A stretch of DNA of 6,166 nt. Source: Candidatus Poseidoniaceae archaeon (GTDB lineage: Archaea > Thermoplasmatota > Poseidoniia > Poseidoniales > Poseidoniaceae). The stretch is from NCBI GenBank assembly GCA_013329865.1, contig DUJJ01000184.1:1-6166 (forward strand), given 5' to 3'. Below, in pieces: positions 1 to 5,914 of the stretch (position 1 is the stretch's first letter; each line of letters starts with the position of its first letter). A model generated the notes under the pieces. It was given only the letters and a program-made list of their open reading frames with translations, ran no database searches and had not been told where the DNA came from. The translations under genes and the position numbers were made by a program.

Positions 1-836
1 AGCGTTTTTCCAGTAGAATCTTCCAATTTATTATCATTGGATAATGAGATTTTTTCGAAATCCTTCAGGGGACCCCAAATTTCCCATTTGATATCTCTGA
101 TATCTGTTGCACCCCATGGCATCAACGGTTCAAACTCAATATGAGCGATATTTGCTTCATCTAAAATCATCCGCATTTCTGGTTGATAGAGGGTGCCAAT
201 CATGATAATACCGCCAGAGTTTTGCGGCTCTGGACCACCGCCCCATTGCACCATTACACTCGATCCTAGGCAGTTATGCACCCCACTGAGGGATAGTGTA
301 AATACGTCTCCGGGATTTGCTGTGATGTTGATTTCGTTCTCAGCGCCAGAGAAATTCATTGCTTGACCAGAGGTTATCTCGTCAACAATCTCAGTAACCG
401 ATTCTTGGTAAATTTGTTCACCGCCTAGGCTGACAGTATACGTAAGAGTTGTTGTAGCATCTGACAGTTGTAGTGACGTAGTCTGCTGTCTGAAACAGGT
501 TTCAGGACCAACATTATCGTCTAGGTATACGGAAAAGAAAACCGTCATTTTCACCGTTTGTGAAAAACCGGTCTGCACTGGTTGGCTTTGTATGGTGAAT
601 ATTTCACCGTTGAATAATGGGTCCAAACTAATTCCACCTTCGGTTTGGTCTGGCCTTTCTCTTTGCAAGACCGCAGATGTTTCAGTCATCCCTTCAACAA
701 ATAACTGCTCGACAGGATTCACTTCCCAGTCTATGTAGCCGGGTTTGTATGAGTCATCTTGGGCGCTTACAGTGCTAGCAGCAATCACACCGGCTAGTAA
801 AATTAGCAAAATTATGCTAATTGCCCGGTTGGCCAT
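1..836 (-). CDS. Exported beta-rich protein of unknown family, C-terminus cut by window edge
   Basis: An uninterrupted frame of 278 codons runs from ATG at 836 off the left edge, so the C-terminus is missing. I do not recognise the family. Residues 4-20 are a hydrophobic core after a short Asn-Arg start, and STVSAQDD at 21-28 resembles a signal peptidase I site, cleaving near residue 25. The mature part is rich in Thr, Ser, Val and Gly with alternating hydrophobic residues (for example 91-105, 128-137 and 177-197), which suggests beta-sandwich folding. The only cysteines seen are Cys114 and Cys189, which could form a disulfide outside the cell. A Trp-rich stretch (WEIWGPL, 251-257) is followed by a polar region. 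A C-terminal membrane anchor beyond the window is possible but not visible. The start is supported by the signal peptide beginning directly at this ATG. The gene lies 46 bases downstream of the DUF92 gene. Its reading frame is certain; its function is unknown. Confidence 0.85.
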   Translation of the reverse strand, partial: MANRAISIILLILLAGVIAASTVSAQDDSYKPGYIDWEVNPVEQLFVEGMTETSAVLQRERPDQTEGGISLDPLFNGEIFTIQSQPVQTGFSQTVKMTVFFSVYLDDNVGPETCFRQQTTSLQLSDATTTLTYTVSLGGEQIYQESVTEIVDEITSGQAMNFSGAENEINITANPGDVFTLSLSGVHNCLGSSVMVQWGGGPEPQNSGGIIMIGTLYQPEMRMILDEANIAHIEFEPLMPWGATDIRDIKWEIWGPLKDFEKISLSNDNKLEDSTGKT

Positions 837-882
837 GATTGTTCGAGTTGTTATTAGTTGAATAAGTATCTCCTGTTTGTTA

Positions 883-1641
883 TCAATAATTTAACCAAGC
901 AAGCATAATCAACATTCCAGAGGTGATAGCCAAAGCATTTACTCCACCTTTCGTAAGGTAGCCACGATTTTCAAACCATGCACCCAGTAGACTATCAATT
1001 TGGCAGCCAATCCAACCGATAACAACCACCGCACCCGTCAAAGAGATACCCTCGCTTACTGCTTTGTCGATATTGGTAACATACCATGCACAAAACGTCA
1101 TTACACCAATTATCAGGGCACCACCAAGTGCGGCGACCTGACCGGTTTTTGAGTAGCCGCCATTAATTCCCGGTTCACATTTTTTGAAAGTGGTGATCAT
1201 CCTCACGTTGTCATCCAGACAGCCAAACTCGCTAGCAAAAGTATCGGCTGCGGCGACTGATACTGCCGCACCGAACATCCACAAACCGAACTCCCATTCC
1301 TCGAGCAAAAATGCGCCTGTAGCGATTAGCGCTGGTATGCCGCCATTAGCAAATACATTGACCCATCCGCGGTGTCCATCATCACTTTCTGACATATTTC
1401 TGGCTTTTTTATCCTCAAATTTCCACTTTGTTGCTAAGTGTGAAACTACCAAAAATGCGAGAAGAGTGAGTAACCAAGTCCAATGTCCTAGAAGTCCAAC
1501 CAATAACCCGATAAACACTGCTGCGGCAACACCTGCGGTATCCAAAACTCTCGCTTTGGTTGATGCAACAACCAGAACAATCATCACGATTGAGGTGACA
1601 ATCATATTACCCAGATTTATACCTTCAACCAGATAATCCAT
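883..1641 (-). CDS. DUF92 / TIGR00297 family integral membrane protein, possible polyprenyl-phosphate kinase relative
   Basis: A 252-residue protein with about seven to eight hydrophobic segments (roughly 12-28, 36-52, 54-70, 102-113, 118-132, 168-188, 201-215 and 235-250). It carries the conserved blocks I associate with DUF92: RGWVNVFANGG (91-101), AAADTFASEFG (130-140), PGINGGYS (157-164), the DSLLGA block (216-221) and GGVNALA (232-238). Length and block order fit a complete member. Known for the family: the plant DUF92 protein VTE6 phosphorylates phytyl phosphate, and the related VTE5/FOLK proteins phosphorylate isoprenoid alcohols using CTP. An archaeal member could therefore recycle geranylgeranyl or similar isoprenoid phosphates for ether lipids; that is inference. 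The ATG at 1641 is chosen because AGGG lies 6 bases upstream and a TATA-like element lies about 35 bases upstream. It sits between the PrsW gene and the exported-protein gene on the same strand. Family assignment is firm, activity unproven. Confidence 0.88.
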   Translation of the reverse strand: MDYLVEGINLGNMIVTSIVMIVLVVASTKARVLDTAGVAAAVFIGLLVGLLGHWTWLLTLLAFLVVSHLATKWKFEDKKARNMSESDDGHRGWVNVFANGGIPALIATGAFLLEEWEFGLWMFGAAVSVAAADTFASEFGCLDDNVRMITTFKKCEPGINGGYSKTGQVAALGGALIIGVMTFCAWYVTNIDKAVSEGISLTGAVVVIGWIGCQIDSLLGAWFENRGYLTKGGVNALAITSGMLIMLAWLNY

Positions 1642-1727
1642 GATTTTCCCTAGTCATGGTCGACCGAGCGTAACTTAAATTTGCTTCCCTATTTAATGGG
1701 CATTTAGAGTCCTTATGGCGGTTTATT
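1642..1727 (-). promoter_or_regulatory. Possible promoter and ribosome binding site for the DUF92 gene
   Basis: The 86-base gap upstream of the DUF92 start holds, read on the minus strand, ATTTAAGTT at 1680-1672, an archaeal TATA-like element centred about 35 bases before the ATG. AGGG at 1651-1648 lies 6 bases before the ATG and is a partial Shine-Dalgarno sequence. Initiation about 26 bases after the TATA-like element would leave a leader of roughly 9 bases. A second AT-rich candidate, ATTAAATA, lies at 1699-1692. Both are pattern calls only; the gene could instead be read through from the PrsW gene. Confidence 0.3.
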
Positions 1728-3200
1728 TCAATCTGTCAGCAGGGCAAACGGAATTAATCGACGTAAAATAATCCACAATATTAGGATTAACAGGAAAATC
1801 ATAGTCATGTTAGTAAGTAATTGCACCATAATTGAAGAATCCTTCAATAATACACTAATGGACCACAGAGAACCATTCCAAATTGCATGAAATATTATTG
1901 CAATTGCCACAGCAGTGACAGGGTTACCGGTTATTCTGACCATCTTTTGCTGACCAGCAGACAGCCAGGATGGTAAATTCGGTAATTTTCTTGTTTTGGA
2001 GGAAATTATCGGTAGTCCAGATTTATTATCAAATAGAATCCATTGCGAATCTGATGATGATATAGTATCAGTGTAACTTTTCCCAGTTAGGTTGTTTGAC
2101 CTTCTATTAACGACATATTTCCCTATTGCATAACCAGAAATGGCAGTCCAAGTAGCGTGGCCGGGAATTGAACCTACCGCCCGAAGTATTGCGGTAAAAA
2201 CAAAGCTTATCGCAGCGCCTTCACCAGTAAGTAAAGAGTTTAGGATATAAGTCATATTTTCTAGCAATGCGAAGCCAAGACCAACGGAAAAACCAATTTG
2301 AAAACCTCGTTTTGAGGAATCGATAAATCGGGCTAAACACAGCACTGCCAGCGCTTTGGAGATCTCTTCACCAATCGGGGCAGACAGGAACAAAATCATG
2401 CCAAAGCCAAGGCTATATTCGTCGGTGACCGAGAGTCCAAGTAAGTTGATAATTATTGGAGATATTAGTGAATTGATCAGCAGTGCCGGTAGTGTTGAAA
2501 GCATACCAGCAACCAGCATCCATTCACCCTGTTTGCGAGTCGTACTGAGGCCAAAATACTCATTCGAGGTTGACCACCAGGCAAATACCGGTGTAGAAAA
2601 GCCAATTATCCATGCCGGGAGGGCGACAATAAAAAACAACAATAACGTAACTGCATTGACACTTGTAACTAATATCGGTGCCATAAAAACGCTAGAAACC
2701 AAAGTGCCGATTACAAATATAAGCCAAAGTTGCCGAACACTTGGCATTTCTAATGGTGACGTATTATGGATTAAGTGATGCTGTAAAACGGTCGGATTTG
2801 TCGATTGGATTAGGGTACCGGGTGTAATGTAATGGGCGTTACTGCCTTGATTACTGATATCTAGTCGGACTACGTGTGCTAATTTTGGTTTTCTAGCAAT
2901 TAGGAACAACAGCAAGAAAGGGGTCGAGCAAATAGTTCCAAAGATTACCAGAAGCGGGTCCATTGGGCCCAAATCACCGTCCATATCTCCATCGACAAAG
3001 CCGAAGACAACAACGACAAAAATCTGGACAAAGAAAAATAAAATCATCACCGATGTGAGCATCGAAAAAATCGTTTTCCAAGGTGATGATTTTTGGGATA
3101 GAAACAGATTGTTTGGTGCAGGTGACAATCTAGTTTGTGGTACCCCCTGCATAATTTTCCCTGACAATGAATGTTGTGTCCCGCTCAGTTCGCCCATCAC
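1728..3200 (-). CDS. PrsW-family intramembrane metalloprotease (peptidase M82 type), extended
   Basis: A polytopic membrane protein of about 490 residues with the full set of PrsW signatures: IGEEISK (276-282, Glu278, Glu279), GLGFALLEN (307-315, Glu314), Arg340 and GHATW (347-351, His348), and FHAIWNGS (437-444, His438). Glu and His residues of this kind are the presumed metal and catalytic ligands. PrsW of Bacillus subtilis, about 218 residues, cleaves the anti-sigma factor RsiW within the membrane. Archaea lack sigma factors, so the substrate here must differ. This protein is over twice as long. It adds a polar N-terminus (1-42), two extra helices (about 44-68 and 83-102) joined by an Asp-rich loop, a polar linker (103-155), and a polar insert (about 361-427) before the last catalytic helix. 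The open frame begins GTG-ATG; the ATG at 3197 is the likelier start, giving 489 residues, and Met17 is a further alternative. The family call is strong. Confidence 0.9.
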   Translation of the reverse strand: MMGELSGTQHSLSGKIMQGVPQTRLSPAPNNLFLSQKSSPWKTIFSMLTSVMILFFFVQIFVVVVFGFVDGDMDGDLGPMDPLLVIFGTICSTPFLLLFLIARKPKLAHVVRLDISNQGSNAHYITPGTLIQSTNPTVLQHHLIHNTSPLEMPSVRQLWLIFVIGTLVSSVFMAPILVTSVNAVTLLLFFIVALPAWIIGFSTPVFAWWSTSNEYFGLSTTRKQGEWMLVAGMLSTLPALLINSLISPIIINLLGLSVTDEYSLGFGMILFLSAPIGEEISKALAVLCLARFIDSSKRGFQIGFSVGLGFALLENMTYILNSLLTGEGAAISFVFTAILRAVGSIPGHATWTAISGYAIGKYVVNRRSNNLTGKSYTDTISSSDSQWILFDNKSGLPIISSKTRKLPNLPSWLSAGQQKMVRITGNPVTAVAIAIIFHAIWNGSLWSISVLLKDSSIMVQLLTNMTMIFLLILILWIILRRLIPFALLTD

Positions 3201-3256
3201 TCGTCACTGAAAAATCAGCAGTCGGCCATAGCAATCATCACTGCGGGGTTGACCCT

Positions 3257-3261
3257 AGGAG
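3257..3261 (+). promoter_or_regulatory. Ribosome binding site AGGAG that selects a TTG start
   Basis: AGGAG lies 6 bases before the TTG at 3268. An in-frame TAG at 3256-3258 rules out any start further upstream. The next in-frame ATG codons are at 3334 and 3343 (residues 23 and 26). This motif is the best Shine-Dalgarno match in the window and is the main reason for preferring the TTG. No convincing TATA-like element was seen in the 67-base divergent gap (3201-3267). Confidence 0.55.
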
Positions 3262-3267
3262 TCTAAT

Positions 3268-3642
3268 TTGAATAATACTCCGGCATCAAAATCTCAAACA
3301 GGCATTTTTAACATTGACCACCAAGTTGGCAGCATGGGAGTAATGGAATTTTTGTTTGCTCCTAGGAAAGACCACCGTGGGTGGTCGACACCAAGCGAGG
3401 CATCAAGGTTGTTTTTTGTCATTGCAATGATCGCTTCAAGTTGGTATTCGTGGAATCTTGCGGAAGGTAACGTAATAGTATTCCTTTGCCTAGTTATGCT
3501 AATTTCTACGCCTTTACTTTCCGTTGGTTGGTGGCTTATTTCATTGGTCAGTAATGGATTTGAACCAAGAGTTCTTACCGAATCAGTCAACCATGTTGAC
3601 AAGAGTAAGAAGTTGCCTCTTCATTCATTCAGGAAACCATAG
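3268..3642 (+). CDS. Small two-helix membrane protein of unknown function
   Basis: A 124-residue protein with a TTG start. I do not recognise a family. Residues 1-46 are polar and include KDHRGWSTPSEASR (34-47). Two hydrophobic helices follow, about 47-63 and 69-94, separated by the short polar turn NLAEGN, so both ends should face the same side. The tail (95-124) is polar and basic (DKSKK, FRKP). Support for coding: the TTG has AGGAG at ideal spacing, the hydrophobic pattern gives clean helices, and the frame fills an otherwise empty 353-base interval between two well-supported genes. The opposite-strand frame at 3602-3294 gives a protein with no membrane or domain pattern. It is transcribed divergently from the PrsW gene, and its last 22 bases overlap the end of the convergent dehydrogenase gene. 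Starting at ATG 3334 would still keep both helices. It may be partnered with the protease, but that is speculation. Confidence 0.65.
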   Translation: MNNTPASKSQTGIFNIDHQVGSMGVMEFLFAPRKDHRGWSTPSEASRLFFVIAMIASSWYSWNLAEGNVIVFLCLVMLISTPLLSVGWWLISLVSNGFEPRVLTESVNHVDKSKKLPLHSFRKP

Positions 3643-5255
3643 GTCCAATCATGTGGTGGAGCAAAGGTCTCCTTGATTGACCGTGGACTTACCCATCTTA
3701 GCAAGTTCAGTGGGGAGCCAGCTTTGTCGTTTGTTCCACTACCACGGGCCCCGCCAAATGGTTGTTGCCCGACCACTGCGCCGGTTGGCTTGTCGTTGAT
3801 GTAGAAGTTTCCTGCAGAATACCTCAATGCCGCCATTGCAACCTCAATGTCTTCTCGATTAGCAGCAAAAATCGACCCAGTCAGCGCATATTCAGAAGTG
3901 TTATCGCACAGGGTTAATGTTTCATGAAACTCGTGGTCGGGGTAGATGTATATTGATAATACAGGGCCAAAGATCTCCTCTGCCATGGTTTCATAGTTAG
4001 GATCTGAGCAAAGTATTGTCGTGGGTTGAACAAAATACCCGGTTGAGTCATCGTATTTGCCTCCAGTGATAATTTCGCAGCCAGAATCCTGAGTGGCACG
4101 GTCGATGTATCCGGCAATGTTATCGAAGGATTTTCGGTCAATTACTGCACCCATAAAATTGGAGAAGTCCTTTGGGTCGCCGACAGATATCTTACTAACT
4201 TCGCTTACGTAGTCATCGCTAATTGCATTCCATACAGACTCAGGTATGTAGGCTCTACTTGCTGCACTACATTTCTGTCCCTGATACTCGAAAGCACCTC
4301 TAATTAGCGCTACAGTTAGTGCCTTCTGATCGCAGTTTGGATGTGCAACAATGAAATCTTTACCACCGGTCTCTCCAACAATTCTTGGGTATGACCGGAG
4401 ATTGGCTAAATTGTTTGCTACATCCTTCCACATTTGTCTAAACACTGAGGTTGAGCCAGTAAAATGGATTCCTGCAAGCATAGGATGTGAGAGACATATA
4501 TCACCAACCATACTGGCTTTACCGGGAATGAAATTGATCACTCCGTCGGGTAAACCAGCATCCATCATCAGTCGCATTAGGTAGTAATTGGATAAGTATG
4601 AATTGCGACTTGGCTTCCAAACCCCAGTATTACCCATGATTGCTGCTGAAGATGGTAGGTTACCCGCAATGCTACTGAAATTGAACGGTGTGACAGAAAA
4701 TACGAAACCTTCCAGTGGTCGTACTTCACTGGAATTCCACATTGAAGATGGCGATACAGGTGGTTGCAAATCCTCGTAAATTTCCCGTGCATATTGAACA
4801 TTAAATCGCCAGAAGTCAATTAATTCACAAGCAGAGTCAATCTCTGCCTGATGACAAGTTTTTGATTGGTTTATCATTGTGCTAGCATTAATTTTGGCCC
4901 GATACTTACCCTTGAGCAATTCGCTTGCTTTCAGAAATATTGCTGCTCTGGCATCCCATGGCATTGTTGACCAGCTCTGGTGGGCTGATAATGCAGCATT
5001 TATTGCATTGTTAACTTCTTGTTCTCCAGCCAAGTGAACTCTCGCAATCACGTGACTGTGATTATGGGGCATAACTTGTTCAACAACATTATCTGTGTAA
5101 ACTTCTACTCCGTTGATTATACACGGTATTTCAACAACTTCTGAACTCTGTCTGACTAATTCAGCCTTGAGCTCGACACGCTCTGGACTTCCAGGTAAGT
5201 ATCCAAGAACGGGTTCATTCACGGGTGTTGGAGGCGTTGGTATCTTATTCACCAT
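3621..5255 (-). CDS. pruA: Delta-1-pyrroline-5-carboxylate dehydrogenase (group 1, ALDH4-like)
   Basis: A 544-residue NAD(P)-dependent aldehyde dehydrogenase that oxidises glutamate gamma-semialdehyde, the open form of pyrroline-5-carboxylate, to glutamate. This is the second step of proline catabolism; it should be cytoplasmic, as no signal peptide is seen. Visible landmarks are TPFNF (189-193, oxyanion-hole Asn192), WKPS (213-216), FTGS (265-268), GETGGKD (294-300, Glu295), EYQGQKCSA (323-331, catalytic Cys329), EEIFGPVL (426-433) and QQPFGGARGSGTNDK (497-511). The whole protein, including the first 60 residues with NEPVLGYLPGSPER, is collinear with human mitochondrial ALDH4A1 as I recall it, which places it in the group 1 type (TIGR01236) of about 540 residues. 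No proline dehydrogenase domain is fused, so a separate enzyme must supply the substrate, and none lies in this window. The ATG at 5255 fits the family N-terminus. It starts 36 bases after msrA. No catalytic residue is missing. Confidence 0.95.
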   Translation of the reverse strand: MVNKIPTPPTPVNEPVLGYLPGSPERVELKAELVRQSSEVVEIPCIINGVEVYTDNVVEQVMPHNHSHVIARVHLAGEQEVNNAINAALSAHQSWSTMPWDARAAIFLKASELLKGKYRAKINASTMINQSKTCHQAEIDSACELIDFWRFNVQYAREIYEDLQPPVSPSSMWNSSEVRPLEGFVFSVTPFNFSSIAGNLPSSAAIMGNTGVWKPSRNSYLSNYYLMRLMMDAGLPDGVINFIPGKASMVGDICLSHPMLAGIHFTGSTSVFRQMWKDVANNLANLRSYPRIVGETGGKDFIVAHPNCDQKALTVALIRGAFEYQGQKCSAASRAYIPESVWNAISDDYVSEVSKISVGDPKDFSNFMGAVIDRKSFDNIAGYIDRATQDSGCEIITGGKYDDSTGYFVQPTTILCSDPNYETMAEEIFGPVLSIYIYPDHEFHETLTLCDNTSEYALTGSIFAANREDIEVAMAALRYSAGNFYINDKPTGAVVGQQPFGGARGSGTNDKAGSPLNLLRWVSPRSIKETFAPPHDWTYGFLNE

Positions 5256-5291
5256 GGACCTGCCTGTAATAGCCGTCTATTGAATTTCACC

Positions 5292-5810
5292 CTAATAGAG
5301 GTGAGCAAATTTTTTGCGGATTTTGGAGATTTTCGGTCCGACAACAGCCATGCAATATCCTTGATATGGATTTCTGGCATAGTAATCATGGTGATACTCT
5401 TCAGCTATTGTGAAATTGATTGGTTCTTCGATTGTAGTGACGATTTTATGATTAAAAATCGGTTGCATCTCATTGATTTTTTGCTCAGCGATTGTTCGTT
5501 GCTCATCGTCAATAGGCATGATGCAACTCCGATATTGAGTTCCGACATCATTACCCTGTCGATTTAGTTGTGTAGGGTCGTGAACAGTAAAGAAAATATC
5601 TAAGATTGTATCAAAAGAAATTATGCTTTCCTCAAATTGAATCTCAACTATTTCTGCGTGTCCCGTGATACCATCACAAACTGACCGGTAATCTGGATTG
5701 ACAGTTTGTCCACCGGCATACGCAGGGAGTGCAGATGTAATACCCTTCATGCGTTTGTATGCTCCTTCTGTGCACCAAAAGCAACCACCTCCCAATAACG
5801 CCCTTGCCAT
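5292..5810 (-). CDS. msrA: Peptide methionine-S-sulfoxide reductase MsrA
   Basis: A 172-residue cytoplasmic enzyme that reduces the S-epimer of methionine sulfoxide in proteins and as free amino acid. The N-terminal block GGGCFWCTEG (7-16) carries the catalytic Cys10. GHAE (50-53) supplies the conserved Glu53, GNDVGTQYRS (86-95) the conserved Asp and Tyr, and AEEYHHDYY with NPYQGYC (136-153) the C-terminal family block. Cys153 is at the position of a recycling cysteine in Escherichia coli MsrA. The second distal cysteine found in that enzyme is absent, and Cys13 replaces the Gly of the common GCFWG motif. Length is normal for a single-domain MsrA with no fused MsrB. The ATG at 5810 gives the usual short N-terminus right before the catalytic block. 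No Shine-Dalgarno motif precedes it; TATTGATAAC about 23-32 bases upstream could be a TATA-like element for near-leaderless transcription. The dehydrogenase gene follows on the same strand. Confidence 0.95.
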   Translation of the reverse strand: MARALLGGGCFWCTEGAYKRMKGITSALPAYAGGQTVNPDYRSVCDGITGHAEIVEIQFEESIISFDTILDIFFTVHDPTQLNRQGNDVGTQYRSCIMPIDDEQRTIAEQKINEMQPIFNHKIVTTIEEPINFTIAEEYHHDYYARNPYQGYCMAVVGPKISKIRKKFAHLY

Positions 5811-5914
5811 AAGGTAAGATTGTTACGCAACGGTTATCAATACTCGTATCTGTGTCTGAGTTATCACCAATAGCAAAACATCACTTGAAATATTCAATTC
5901 TTACCCATTAGAGT
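5811..5914. promoter_or_regulatory. Divergent intergenic region between msrA and the MMPL transporter gene
   Basis: The 104 bases should hold promoters for both genes. On the plus strand GAAATATTC (5887-5895) is TATA-like and is centred about 24 bases before the transporter ATG, the spacing expected for an archaeal leaderless transcript. It lies inside the inverted repeat TTGAAATATTCAA (5885-5897). On the minus strand TATTGATAAC (5842-5833) is centred about 27 bases before the msrA ATG. GTTATCA occurs twice (5833-5839 and 5860-5866). All are pattern observations without experimental support. Confidence 0.4.

Noticed and set aside
90..107. Near-tandem repeat of GATATCTCT and GATATCTGT.
   Set aside because: It encodes a local Asp-Ile-Arg-Asp-Ile stretch in the exported protein, with only two copies and no wider repeat structure.
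1184..1636. A 150-residue open frame on the plus strand, antisense to the DUF92 gene.
   Set aside because: It mirrors a well-supported conserved membrane protein, has no recognisable domain, and shows the Thr/Asn/Pro-rich composition typical of antisense frames.
2356..2778. A 140-residue open frame on the plus strand within the PrsW gene.
   Set aside because: It lies opposite the conserved PrsW catalytic region and shows no motif, ribosome binding site or membrane pattern of its own.
3586..3600. The hairpin GTCAAC-CAT-GTTGAC as a terminator for the dehydrogenase transcript.
   Set aside because: No T-run follows on either strand, and a 6-base stem of this kind is expected about once or more by chance in a window of this size.
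3294..3602. A minus-strand frame of 102 residues opposite the small membrane-protein gene.
   Set aside because: The plus-strand frame has two clean helices and an AGGAG motif at proper spacing; the minus-strand product shows no domain-like features.
4351..4819. Several short frames on both strands inside the dehydrogenase gene.
   Set aside because: All fall within the conserved aldehyde dehydrogenase coding sequence and have no independent support.
5280..5567. A 95-residue plus-strand frame opposite msrA.
   Set aside because: It mirrors the conserved C-terminal half of MsrA, whose motifs fix the coding strand.
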